Below, piece by piece: positions 33,922-42,226 of a DNA stretch of 64,000 nucleotides. The DNA is from Phycisphaerales bacterium UBA3190 (lineage in GTDB: Bacteria > Planctomycetota > Phycisphaerae > Phycisphaerales > UBA1924), in contig DEXG01000030.1 in the NCBI GenBank assembly GCA_002364005.1, positions 21,106 through 85,105 of the forward strand, in the 5' to 3' direction. Numbering within the stretch: position 1 is the first letter of the stretch; every line of letters begins with the position of its first letter. The notes beneath the pieces were generated by a model. It did no database searches. It saw only the letters and a program-made list of their open reading frames with translations, and had not been told where the DNA came from. The translations under genes and the position numbers were made by a program.

Positions 33922-35089
33922 CGAGTGACCCAAAGTGTGCCTCAGCAAGCTCGGGCTGCTTCACCACCTGCTCGGCAACACCAAACGACAGCGTCATCCC
34001 AGCACCGCCCATCGCGTTGATGATGGTCACCCCGGGCTCGGGCCGGTGCACCAGCAGCGAGCGGGAATCGGTCCGCTTGAGATACACCCCGTGCCAGCGC
34101 TTCTCGATCGCCCAGCTCGGGGCGTGGACCAGCTTCTTGGCATGCTCAAGGATCAGCCGATCGATCTGCTCATCATCGAACGGCGTGATCGCATCGCCAT
34201 ACACATGCGAGTCACCGATCACCAGATCTCCGCCCGAGTGCTGGCTGAGCATGATGTGAATCCCATGTTGGTCAAACTCGGGCTGTTCATCCTGGATCCG
34301 GGCCTTCAGTGACTCCAGCGATGGACAATCCGCGAACGCCCCGTAATGACGGAGCGTCCAGCCACCGGCCACATGCGTCCCCATCCTCCAGCCGTCCGGC
34401 TGCGCGATCGTTCGCATCATCTGAAGCTTGCAGCGTGTAAACGCATCACGCGTGAACACATCGGGGTAATGCGCAATCCCATCGCTCCCGGCCGTCAGAT
34501 AAACCTGCTCGCATTCGAGCACATCACCATCGGTCGACTCGACCCGGTTGGGCTCAACCCGTGCGGCCTCAAAGCCCCGGATCAGCTGAAGCCCCTCCTG
34601 ATCCTGCAGCCAATCCCAGATCATCCCGATCGCAGTCCGCGCTTCGACATTGAGTTCCAGTGGCGAGTACATGCCACCGATCAGTCCCCGTGGATTCACG
34701 CCGGGGGTCTGGGCCAGCACCGCTTCCGGAGTCATCAGCTGCGCCCGCCGGGACGCACCCTCCGACGCAACAAACTCCTCGAGCACACGCAGCTCGTCCT
34801 CGCGCTGGGCCACATGCATCGAGCCCGATGCCTCACAGAAGAAACCGACCTCCGCCGCAAGGTCCAGCCAGATCGCTCGGCTGCGCATCGCAAGGTCAAA
34901 CAGCTCGCCCTTGGGCTGCCCAACTGGCCACAACATCCCAAAGTTCCGAATAGACGCCCCGACCGGTGCCGTGTGACGATCACAGATCGTCACACGCTTG
35001 CCCTCATGCCGGGCCGCCAGCGCCGTCGCCAACCCAACGATCCCCGCGCCCACAATAACCACATCTGACTCAGCCATGGGTGTGCTCAT
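33905..35089 (-). CDS. FAD-dependent amine oxidase of the phosphonate-associated type
   Basis: The 394-residue DAO-family flavoprotein has the N-terminal dinucleotide fold DVVIVGAGIVGLATALAA (glycines at 14, 16 and 19) and a C-terminal INAMGGAGMTLSFG motif. It shares a 20-nt overlap with a phosphonatase-like gene upstream and lies against phnCDE. FAD oxidases in this context (TIGR03364-like) have been shown to oxidise N-methyl-2-aminoethylphosphonate, and some plain 2-aminoethylphosphonate, directly to phosphonoacetaldehyde, replacing the transaminase PhnW. No PhnW-like gene is visible here. The exact substrate is inferred from context. Confidence 0.8.
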   Translation of the reverse strand: MSTPMAESDVVIVGAGIVGLATALAARHEGKRVTICDRHTAPVGASIRNFGMLWPVGQPKGELFDLAMRSRAIWLDLAAEVGFFCEASGSMHVAQREDELRVLEEFVASEGASRRAQLMTPEAVLAQTPGVNPRGLIGGMYSPLELNVEARTAIGMIWDWLQDQEGLQLIRGFEAARVEPNRVESTDGDVLECEQVYLTAGSDGIAHYPDVFTRDAFTRCKLQMMRTIAQPDGWRMGTHVAGGWTLRHYGAFADCPSLESLKARIQDEQPEFDQHGIHIMLSQHSGGDLVIGDSHVYGDAITPFDDEQIDRLILEHAKKLVHAPSWAIEKRWHGVYLKRTDSRSLLVHRPEPGVTIINAMGGAGMTLSFGVAEQVVKQPELAEAHFGSLVRQSV

Positions 35090-35771
35090 TGCTGGGGATG
35101 CCCGTTCTCGGGGCCAGGATCATCCGAAGCGCGTCACAATCCGCGGCCAGGTGTGTGTGCGGGTGGTCTTCAAGGTCGCAAAGCTCGTGCGTCCCATGAC
35201 CAATCCCGATGACCAGCGCCGTCTGGGCATTCATCCCCGAGCCCAAGTCACTGGGCGTATCCCCAACGACCGCAACCTGTCCCGGGTCTTCGATCCCCGA
35301 GCGTCGCATCGCCTCCAGCACGATCTCAGGTGAGGGCCGCCCCGCAGAAACCTCATCTGATGCGACAAGAACCGGGTAGTCGATCTCAGCACCATGCAGC
35401 ACCCGCTCCGCAGTCTTCCGAGAGAACCCGGTCGTAAAGGCAACCTTGACACTGGTGCGGCGCAGATCGTCCATCAGCTCAATAAACCCGTCCATCGCGG
35501 GGGCCGCACCGTCATCGACCGCATCATCGATGGCGATCTCAAACGCGCGAGCCAACTGCTCGGGCTCAATACTGCCGGTCTTCCCCGCAGCTTCGAGTGC
35601 CTCGCGCATCACCGCCAGCTTGTGGACACCCATGCGCGACTTGATCCAGCCCGCATCCAGCCCCAGCCCATACCGATCAGAGACGCTCAAGAACGCGTGC
35701 TCGACGAAACCATGGTCCTGCACACTGGTGCCGGCGATATCAAAGACGACAAGTTTGATGGGGTGTGACAC
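35070..35771 (-). CDS. Phosphonatase-like HAD hydrolase
   Basis: The 233-residue protein has the distinctive phosphonatase version of the HAD motif, FDIAGTS (nucleophile D11, with AGT in place of the usual DGT), and the cap-domain lysine K51 in RMGVHKLAV, which in PhnX forms a Schiff base with phosphonoacetaldehyde. ASDEVSAGRPSPE and VVGDTPSDL complete the HAD motifs, with Arg in the place of the usual Lys. It matches the PhnX-like TIGR03351 group, which is linked to FAD oxidases instead of PhnW. The predicted reaction is phosphonoacetaldehyde to acetaldehyde and phosphate. The GTG at 35771 is preferred: CGAGG lies upstream and homologues start here. Confidence 0.85.
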   Translation of the reverse strand: MSHPIKLVVFDIAGTSVQDHGFVEHAFLSVSDRYGLGLDAGWIKSRMGVHKLAVMREALEAAGKTGSIEPEQLARAFEIAIDDAVDDGAAPAMDGFIELMDDLRRTSVKVAFTTGFSRKTAERVLHGAEIDYPVLVASDEVSAGRPSPEIVLEAMRRSGIEDPGQVAVVGDTPSDLGSGMNAQTALVIGIGHGTHELCDLEDHPHTHLAADCDALRMILAPRTGIPSNEHTHG

Positions 35772-35808
35772 GCGAAAACCTCGGGTTGAAAGCGAGCGAC
35801 TGAACAAC

Positions 35809-35827
35809 GCACCGGCGCCGCCGGTGC
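35809..35827 (-). terminator. Perfect hairpin between rpiR and the phosphonatase-like gene
   Basis: GCACCGGC and GCCGGTGC pair perfectly around a GCC loop; on the minus strand GTTGTTC follows. It may terminate the RpiR-family gene or protect the downstream mRNA. A second weaker repeat, AACCAT and ATGGTT around 9 nt, lies at 35882-35902. Confidence 0.45.
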
Positions 35828-35916
35828 TCCGAGTCAGTGTATTGCGATGCGGGTTGCGCCTGATCAGGCCGTGCGAGTCTTAACCATTGCTTAGAGATGG
35901 TTGGGCAGGGCAACGG

Positions 35917-36765
35917 TCAGCCGCGTGTCGGCCTCGGGCTGTACTCCAGGAAAGTCCCCGTCTCCTGCCAGAGTGTTTCCAGCTTGTCGATCCGGGCATG
36001 GGCCTTCTTGCCAAGATGCTTGACCACCCGCGCCACCAGCAGCTCAGAGGCGAGCACCGCCGGGACCGAACTATCGAACGGGCCCGAAGCCGGGATCTTC
36101 AACTCGCACCAATGCTTCGTCAGCCCCGCCAACGGCGAGAGCGGCCCATCGGTGATCGCCACGATCGTCACCCCGAGCTTCGAGAGCGCCCGGGCCGAGG
36201 TGATCGAGTTCCGACGATACCGGGCGAAGTCATACACCACCGCCGTGTCTCCGGGCTCAGCGCTGCTCAGCTCACGCCCCGTCGAGTGTTCCTCGACCAG
36301 ATGCACATCCGGGCGGACCATGGAAAGCCCGCTGTGGAGCGCGATCGCACCCGCCATCGAGGTCTCCCCAGAAAGCACCCAGACATTCCGTGCCGGTGTG
36401 ATCACCTTGGCGAGCGAGTCGAGTTTTCGGTCGTTCAGGGCATCAAAGGTCTGACGCACCGCCGCTTCAATCGAGTCGCGCATCGCGCTGGATGCCCCGT
36501 CACCCTGGCGGATTCGATGGCTCGGGCTCGAAAGCTGCTGGGTCAGGTCGTCCCGGATCCAGTTCTGGAGGTCGGTATACCCATCAAACCCAAGTTTGCC
36601 CGCGAAACGGACGATGGAAGGCCTGCTGGTTCCGACCCGATCGGCCAAGTCCGATACCGTCCCAAACGCAAGCAGGGTCGGGTCTTGCAGCAGCATGGCG
36701 CTGATCCGACGCTCGGTCGGGGTCAGTCTCTCGCTGACAGGGGCGATGAGTTCTTGTAGAGACAT
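35917..36765 (-). CDS. RpiR/MurR-family transcriptional regulator
   Basis: The 282-residue protein has an N-terminal helix-turn-helix of the RpiR type (about 1-77; TVSDLADRVGTSRPSIVRFAG) and a C-terminal SIS domain (about 110-245) that usually binds a phosphorylated sugar or similar ligand (WVLSGETSMAGAIAL, VVYDFARYRRNSI). A CGGAG site precedes the ATG. It lies upstream of the phosphonatase/oxidase pair and is divergent from the aminomutase operon, so it could control either. The presence of the SIS fold suggests a phosphorylated effector. Confidence 0.85.
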   Translation of the reverse strand: MSLQELIAPVSERLTPTERRISAMLLQDPTLLAFGTVSDLADRVGTSRPSIVRFAGKLGFDGYTDLQNWIRDDLTQQLSSPSHRIRQGDGASSAMRDSIEAAVRQTFDALNDRKLDSLAKVITPARNVWVLSGETSMAGAIALHSGLSMVRPDVHLVEEHSTGRELSSAEPGDTAVVYDFARYRRNSITSARALSKLGVTIVAITDGPLSPLAGLTKHWCELKIPASGPFDSSVPAVLASELLVARVVKHLGKKAHARIDKLETLWQETGTFLEYSPRPTRG

Positions 36766-36789
36766 GCTGGCACTCCGATGGTCAATGTA

Positions 36790-36826
36790 TTACAATCATA
36801 CCAGCCCAGTGTCCATCTGGTTACAA
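36790..36826. promoter_or_regulatory. Paired TTACAA sites in the rpiR-aminomutase divergent promoter
   Basis: TTACAA occurs at 36790-36795 and again at 36821-36826, 31 bp apart (about three helical turns on the same face). The first overlaps a TACAAT that could be a -10 element. They are candidate operator sites for the divergently encoded RpiR-family protein. Confidence 0.35.
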
Positions 36827-36867
36827 ACCCCGCCACGATCCTGTCGTCCGAATTAGGAGTCCACTTC

Positions 36868-38298
36868 ATGCCCCAGTCCTCAGAATATGTTCCGACCGCA
36901 AAAGAGCAGGCCTTCCTTGCGAATGTCGAGAGCCCACAGTACCAGCGCGAGATCATCAACGGGCTCGCACCGTTCCTCAACGGCAAGGCACCCGAAGAAC
37001 TCCAGAACTTCTACGCAGAACAGGAACTGGTCCAACTCGGCGGACTCAAGGGCGGCGAGCGGGATGTCGAGAAACGCATGCCCGTCAAGGTCACCCGTCA
37101 CTACGCCGACCTCGCCCGACAGAGCATGCCCATGCAGCGCCTCGTCAAGGCCAGCCCCGACGAGACACAGGACCTGGCCGGCTCAGAAGACCCGGGCAAC
37201 CAGATGGACTACTCCCCAGTTGAGGGGCTCCTGCACAAGTACGAGATGGGGCTGATGTATGTCGTCTCCACATGTTCGGCGCACTGCCGGTTCTGCTACC
37301 GCGAAGAGCTCATCGCCCGCAAAGAAATCCAACGCAAAGACGGCACCGTCGCCAAGAAGGGGCTCGCCAAGATCCCCGAGATCACCGCATACATCAAGGA
37401 CTTCAACGCCAAGGTCGCGGCCAACGGCGGCAAGCACCCTGATTCGGGGCGTCAGAAGCTGCGTGAGATCCTCCTCTCCGGCGGCGACCCCATGGTCCTC
37501 AACAACGCCAAGCTCGCAGCATGGCTCGCCGCACTCGCCGAGTCGGGCATCGAATCGGTCCGTATCGGTACCAAGGAAATGGCATTTTTCCCCAAGCGTT
37601 TCGACGAGTCATTCCTGGCAATGCTCGACGCGTTCCATGAGTCCTACCCCGAAGTCGGTGTGCATTTCATGGTCCACTTCGAGCACCCCGACGAGTTCCT
37701 CGCCAAGGACGACCAGGGCAACTACATCCGCAACGAGCACGGCATCTGCAAGTGGGTCGATGACACCGAGAAGGCCATGCGCGGCTTGCTCTCCCGTGGC
37801 TGGGTCACAGTCGAGAACCAGACCCCGATCATCAAGGACATCAACGACGACCCCGACGCCCTCCGCCTCATGCAGCGCGAGATGAAGCGCATCGGCGCAG
37901 ACAACCACTACTTCTTCTGCGGGCGTGACATCGTCGCCTACAAAGCCTTCAACATCCCGATCGAGAAGGCATGGGAGATCCACAACGAGTCCCAGAAGGA
38001 ACTCTCGGGTGTGGAATCGCACGCACGACTCTCCATCACCCATTACAAGGGCAAGACGGAAGTCGTCGCGGTCACCAACGAACCCATCGCTGGGCTCCCG
38101 GGCAGCGAAAACGGCGTCGTGATCTTCAAACTCCTCCGCAACGCCGGCACCGCTCCCGACCGCTTCAAGGTCTGCATCGTCGGCCGAAACCCAGATGCGG
38201 TCTGGTTCGACGACTACAAGGATCGTGTTCTCTTCGATGAGGCAGGTTTGTTCGAGTACTCGCGTGTTGAGGATCCGACAACGCTGTCCGCAAACTGA
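36868..38298 (+). CDS. KamA-family radical SAM aminomutase homologue
   Basis: The 476-residue protein has the radical SAM cluster motif C136-x3-C140-x2-C143 (CSAHCRFCYRE) and LREILLSGGDPMVL, as in lysine 2,3-aminomutase. It is about 60 residues longer than classical KamA. The lysine-binding Asp region IIKDINDD is kept in form (D near 328). The PLP loop, usually PGGGGK, is degenerate here (HYKGKTEV, with K394 and K396), and the second lysine-binding Asp before that loop is not conserved. The substrate is therefore probably not lysine. The start ATG has an AGGAG site 8 nt upstream. It heads an operon with CoA-transferase and transaminase genes, suggesting it makes a beta-amino acid for degradation. 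Confidence 0.75.
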   Translation: MPQSSEYVPTAKEQAFLANVESPQYQREIINGLAPFLNGKAPEELQNFYAEQELVQLGGLKGGERDVEKRMPVKVTRHYADLARQSMPMQRLVKASPDETQDLAGSEDPGNQMDYSPVEGLLHKYEMGLMYVVSTCSAHCRFCYREELIARKEIQRKDGTVAKKGLAKIPEITAYIKDFNAKVAANGGKHPDSGRQKLREILLSGGDPMVLNNAKLAAWLAALAESGIESVRIGTKEMAFFPKRFDESFLAMLDAFHESYPEVGVHFMVHFEHPDEFLAKDDQGNYIRNEHGICKWVDDTEKAMRGLLSRGWVTVENQTPIIKDINDDPDALRLMQREMKRIGADNHYFFCGRDIVAYKAFNIPIEKAWEIHNESQKELSGVESHARLSITHYKGKTEVVAVTNEPIAGLPGSENGVVIFKLLRNAGTAPDRFKVCIVGRNPDAVWFDDYKDRVLFDEAGLFEYSRVEDPTTLSAN

Positions 38299-38306
38299 GT
38301 GAAGCC

Positions 38307-39017
38307 ATGATCAACAAACAAGTCTCCTCTCCTGCCGAGGCACTCGCAGATGTGTTCGACGGCGCGGTCGTGATGGTCAGCGGGTTCGGCGAGGCGGGCA
38401 GCCCCATCGAGCTCATCCACGCGCTCATCGATCAGGGCGCCAAGGACCTCACCGTCGTCAGCAACAACTGCGGCAGTGGGGAGGTCGGTCTGGCCGCACT
38501 CCTCAAAGCGGGGCGTGTGCGCAAGGTCGTCTGTTCGTTCCCACGCACAGCCAACTCGACCGTCTTCCCCGACCTCTACCACTCTGGCAAGATCGAACTC
38601 GAGCTGGTCCCGCAGGGAACCCTCGCCGAGCGGATCCGCGCCGGCGGGGCAGGCATCCCCGCGTTCTTCACCCCCGCCGCGGTGGGCACGCCCCTGGCCG
38701 AGGGCAAGGAATCGCGTGAGTTCGACGGCAAGACCTACCTCATGGAGCGCGGGCTCAAGGCCGACTTCGCGCTCATCAAGGGCAAGGTCGCCGACACACA
38801 CGGGAATGTGATCTACAACAAGACCGCCCGGAACTTCGGCCCCATCATGGCCATGGGCTCCAAAGCCGCCATCGTGCAGGTCGAGGAGGTCGTCGAGCCC
38901 GGGCAGATCGACCCAGAAGTTGTGGTATCGCCGGGCATCTTCGTCGATCGCGTCGTCGAGGTCGCCCACCCCGTGCATGAATCAGAACTCGTCGCAGCAG
39001 GAGTGTCCTACCCATGA
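38307..39017 (+). CDS. 3-oxoacid CoA-transferase subunit A
   Basis: The 236-residue protein is a family I CoA-transferase alpha subunit of the PcaI/ScoA/AtoD type, with MVSGFGEAGSPIELIHAL, VSNNCGSGEVGL and ELVPQGTLAERIRAGGAGIPAFFTPA. It moves CoA from a donor such as succinyl-CoA onto a 3-oxoacid. It starts 8 nt after the aminomutase gene and overlaps subunit B by 4 nt. Confidence 0.88.
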   Translation: MINKQVSSPAEALADVFDGAVVMVSGFGEAGSPIELIHALIDQGAKDLTVVSNNCGSGEVGLAALLKAGRVRKVVCSFPRTANSTVFPDLYHSGKIELELVPQGTLAERIRAGGAGIPAFFTPAAVGTPLAEGKESREFDGKTYLMERGLKADFALIKGKVADTHGNVIYNKTARNFGPIMAMGSKAAIVQVEEVVEPGQIDPEVVVSPGIFVDRVVEVAHPVHESELVAAGVSYP

Positions 39018-39676
39018 CGCACCAAGCCGAACAGATCGGACGCACCCGTGAGGAGATGGCCCAGCGCCTCGCGCAGGACATCCCCAACGGTTCCTATGTG
39101 AACCTGGGAATCGGCATCCCCGAACTCGTCGCCCGCTTCGTCCCCGAGGGCCACACACTCATCTACCACACCGAGAACGGCCTGCTCGGTATGGGCCCCT
39201 CCCCCGAAGAGGGCAAGGGCGACCCGGAACTCATCAACGCGGGCAAACGGCAGGTGACCGCCAACCCCGGAGCCGCATACTTCCACCACGCCGACAGCTT
39301 CTCCATGATCCGCGGCGGTCACATCGACCTATGCGTGCTGGGCGCGATGCAGGTCTCCCAGTCGGGCGACCTGGCGAACTGGTCCACCGGCGCCCCCGAT
39401 GCGATCCCCGCGGTCGGCGGGGCCATGGACCTGTGCGCGGGCGTCAAATCGGTCTATGTCATCACCCAGCACTGCACCAAGCACGGCGAGCCCAAACTCG
39501 TCGAATCTTGCACCTTCCCGCTCACCGGGCGAGGCGTGATCAATCGCATCTACACCGACCTCGCCGTGATTGATGTCACGCCCGACGGCTTCAAGGTCGT
39601 CGAACTCAGCCCCGGCGTGGACTTTGACTATGTGCAGCAGCGCACCGGTGCGCCGCTCATCCCAAACGACGCATAA
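39014..39676 (+). CDS. 3-oxoacid CoA-transferase subunit B
   Basis: The 220-residue beta subunit carries the catalytic glutamate E54 in YHTENGLLGMG, which forms the glutamyl-CoA thioester. NLGIGIPELVARFVP and GGHIDLCVLGAMQVSQSGDL are typical of PcaJ/ScoB. The ATG overlaps the end of subunit A. With it the enzyme could be a 3-oxoadipate, 3-oxoacid or acetoacetate CoA-transferase; sequence motifs alone do not separate these. Confidence 0.88.
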   Translation: MTHQAEQIGRTREEMAQRLAQDIPNGSYVNLGIGIPELVARFVPEGHTLIYHTENGLLGMGPSPEEGKGDPELINAGKRQVTANPGAAYFHHADSFSMIRGGHIDLCVLGAMQVSQSGDLANWSTGAPDAIPAVGGAMDLCAGVKSVYVITQHCTKHGEPKLVESCTFPLTGRGVINRIYTDLAVIDVTPDGFKVVELSPGVDFDYVQQRTGAPLIPNDA

Positions 39677-39690
39677 CGGATCTGTACACG

Positions 39691-41013
39691 ATGAGCACCG
39701 ATACCAACATCTCGCGCAGCGCAGAACTCTACCAGCGGGCCCTCAAGGTCCTGCCCGGCGGGGTCAGCCGCAACACCGTCCTCCGTGACCCATACCCCGC
39801 GTATGTGGACTACGGCAAGGGATGCCGGATCGTCGACATCGACGGCGTTTCACGCATCGACTTCGCCAACAACATGTGCTCGCTGATCCACGGCCACGCC
39901 GACCCGGACATCGTTCAGGCCGTCACCGAGCAACTCCAGCGGGGCACCGCCTTCACCATGGCCACCGAGGTCGAGGTGCTCTACGCCGAGCACCTCTGCT
40001 CACGCAACCCCGGCTTCGAAAAGCTCCGCTTCGTCAACTCGGGCACCGAGGCGATCATGGTCACCCTCAAGGCATCCCGCGCTTTCACAGGGCGTGCCAA
40101 GATCGCCAAGGCCGAGGGCGCATACCACGGCGGGTACGACTACGCCGAGGTCTCGCAGGCACCCAACCCCGAAACATGGGGCGATCTCGATCATCCCAAG
40201 AGCGTCCCCCTCGCGCACGGCACCCCCCAGTCCGCGCTCGACGATGTGCTGATCCTGCCCTACAACGACATCGACCGATCCATCGCCATCCTCGAAGCCA
40301 ACAAGGACGACCTCGCCTGCGTCCTGCTCGACCTCATGCCCCACCGGATCGGGCTCAACCCCGCCGACCCCGAGTTCGTGCGGGCCATCCGCGACTGGAC
40401 GACCAAGAACGGCTCGCTGCTCGTCCTCGACGAGGTCATCACCTTCCGCAGCACCTACTCAGGGCTGCAAACCAAGTACGGGATCACGCCCGACCTGACC
40501 GCGATGGGCAAGATGATCGGCGGCGGATTCCCCATCGGTGCCGTCGCCGGGCGAAGCGAGGTCATGGAAGTCCTCAACCCCCGCGCCAAGAAGGTGCTTT
40601 TCCCGCACTCGGGGACCTTCTCCGCCAACCCGATCACCCTCACGGCGGGGCTGGTGGCGATGGAGAAGTTCGATCAAGCCCAGGTCGATCGGCTCAACAC
40701 GCTGGCCAAGCGTGCAATGGTGGGCATCACCAACGCGATCGAGGAAGTCGGGATCGACGCCTGTGTTACAGGTGACGGATCGATGTTCCGCCTGCACATG
40801 AAGCCAACCCCGCCCCGCAACTTCCGCGAGGCCTACATGACCCCGCAGGAGAACGCGAAGATCAAGTTCATGCTCGATCACCTGTTCGATGCCGGCTTCG
40901 TGATGATCAATACCTGCACCGCGACGATGTCCACCCCCATGACCGAAGTCGAGATCGACGCACTGGTCGGGGCGATGAAAGAGGGCTTCGAGAAACTTGC
41001 CGCCCAGGGCTGA
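39691..41013 (+). CDS. Class III aminotransferase, possible beta-amino acid transaminase
   Basis: The 440-residue fold-type I PLP enzyme has VNSGTEAIMVTLK, EGAYHGGYDYAE, LLVLDEVITFR and the Schiff-base lysine K274 in MGKMIGGGFPIGAVAG. FPHSGTFSANPITLTAG resembles the matching loop in class III beta-phenylalanine aminotransferases as remembered, as well as glutamate-1-semialdehyde aminomutase. It is 14 nt after the CoA-transferase B gene, in the operon of an aminomutase homologue. The natural job is transamination of a beta-amino acid to a 3-oxoacid. Its stop abuts that of the convergent thiolase gene. Confidence 0.75.
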   Translation: MSTDTNISRSAELYQRALKVLPGGVSRNTVLRDPYPAYVDYGKGCRIVDIDGVSRIDFANNMCSLIHGHADPDIVQAVTEQLQRGTAFTMATEVEVLYAEHLCSRNPGFEKLRFVNSGTEAIMVTLKASRAFTGRAKIAKAEGAYHGGYDYAEVSQAPNPETWGDLDHPKSVPLAHGTPQSALDDVLILPYNDIDRSIAILEANKDDLACVLLDLMPHRIGLNPADPEFVRAIRDWTTKNGSLLVLDEVITFRSTYSGLQTKYGITPDLTAMGKMIGGGFPIGAVAGRSEVMEVLNPRAKKVLFPHSGTFSANPITLTAGLVAMEKFDQAQVDRLNTLAKRAMVGITNAIEEVGIDACVTGDGSMFRLHMKPTPPRNFREAYMTPQENAKIKFMLDHLFDAGFVMINTCTATMSTPMTEVEIDALVGAMKEGFEKLAAQG

Positions 41014-42219
41014 TTACGCCCGCTCAAAGACCGTCGCCAAACCCTGACCCACGCCTACACAGAGCGCGGCCAGCCCACGCTGGGCATCGGATCGCACCAT
41101 CTCATGAATGAGGGTCGTCGCGATGCGTGCGCCGCTGCACCCGAGCGGGTGTCCGATCGCGATCGCGCCGCCGTTGACATTGAGCTTCGATTCATCGAGC
41201 CCCAACTCACGCGAGCACGCGATCGACTGGGCCGCGAATGCCTCGTTCAGCTCGATCAGGTCGATATCACCGAGCGACAGCTTCGCTCGATCAAGCGCTT
41301 TTCGCATCGCGGGCACCGGGCCCACGCCCATGTACGCCGGGTCGACCCCCGCTGAGGCGCTGTGGCCCACATACGCGATGGGGCGCAGCCCGAGCGACTT
41401 GGCCTTCTCGGCCTCAACGAGCAGCAGCGCCGCGGCACCGTCGTTTACGCCCGACGAGTTGCCCGCCGTCACGGTGCCCTGATCATCCTTGGCAAAGACC
41501 GGGCGGAGCTTGGCGAGCTGCTCGATCGTGGTCTGGGGTCGGGGATGCTCATCGGTATCAAAGACGATGGGGTCACCTTTCCGCTGCGGGATCTCGACCG
41601 AGACCAGCTCATCTTTGAAGGCACCGCGTTCATGCGCGGCCGCCCATCGCTGCTGGCTCCGCAACGCGAACGCGTCCTGATCAGCCCGGCTGATCTGATA
41701 CTTGCGGGCCACATTCTCCGCAGTCTCACCCATCGGGAATGGGTGGTGCATCTCGGCAAGCTTGGGATTGACGAATCGCCACCCGATCGAGGTGTCGTAG
41801 ATCTCCTGGTTTCGGGCGTACGCGCTGTCGGCCTTGCTGAGCACCAGCGGTGCACGGCTCATCGACTCGACCCCGCCGGCGATGAACACATCCCCGTGGT
41901 CCGCCTCGATCATGCGGGCCGCGATATTGATCGCCTCCAGCCCCGAGGCACAGAGCCGGTTGACCGTCGAACCGGGCACACTGGTCGGCAGTCCCGCCAG
42001 CAGGGCGGCCATCCGCGCCACATCACGGTTGTCTTCGCCCGCTTGGTTGGCCGCGCCGAAGTAGACATCGTCGATCAGCGACGCATCAACGCCAGTCTGC
42101 TCGACGACCGATCGGATGACATGGGCGGCCAGATCGTCCGGGCGGACCGGGGCCAGCGCTCCGGCATATCGACCGATCGGGGTTCTCAGGGCACAGACGA
42201 CAGCGGCTCTTCGTTGCAT
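41014..42219 (-). CDS. Acetyl-CoA acyltransferase, PcaF-like thiolase
   Basis: The 401-residue thiolase has the nucleophile C90 in NRLCASGLEA, the NEAFAAQS motif, GGAIAIGHPLGCSGAR and CVGVGQG. Motifs such as RTPIGRYAGALAPVRPDDLA, GANQAGEDNRDVARMA and TIGWRFVNP look like beta-ketoadipyl-CoA thiolase (PcaF). It would split a 3-oxoacyl-CoA into acetyl-CoA and a shorter acyl-CoA, which is exactly what the neighbouring CoA-transferase would need. The ATG at 42219 has no ribosome-binding site but a TACAAT 7 nt upstream, so a leaderless mRNA is likely. It is convergent with the transaminase gene with no gap. Confidence 0.9.
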   Translation of the reverse strand: MQRRAAVVCALRTPIGRYAGALAPVRPDDLAAHVIRSVVEQTGVDASLIDDVYFGAANQAGEDNRDVARMAALLAGLPTSVPGSTVNRLCASGLEAINIAARMIEADHGDVFIAGGVESMSRAPLVLSKADSAYARNQEIYDTSIGWRFVNPKLAEMHHPFPMGETAENVARKYQISRADQDAFALRSQQRWAAAHERGAFKDELVSVEIPQRKGDPIVFDTDEHPRPQTTIEQLAKLRPVFAKDDQGTVTAGNSSGVNDGAAALLLVEAEKAKSLGLRPIAYVGHSASAGVDPAYMGVGPVPAMRKALDRAKLSLGDIDLIELNEAFAAQSIACSRELGLDESKLNVNGGAIAIGHPLGCSGARIATTLIHEMVRSDAQRGLAALCVGVGQGLATVFERA

Positions 42220-42226
42220 AGCCCTG

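Noticed and set aside
33905..35089. Glycine oxidase (thiamine synthesis)
   Set aside because: The fold is related, but there is no thi gene nearby and the phosphonatase/PhnCDE context fits the phosphonate oxidase group.
36868..42219. Classical lysine fermentation operon
   Set aside because: The KamDE 5,6-aminomutase, 3,5-diaminohexanoate dehydrogenase, cleavage enzyme and ammonia-lyase genes are absent, and the lysine-binding residues of the KamA homologue are only partly kept.
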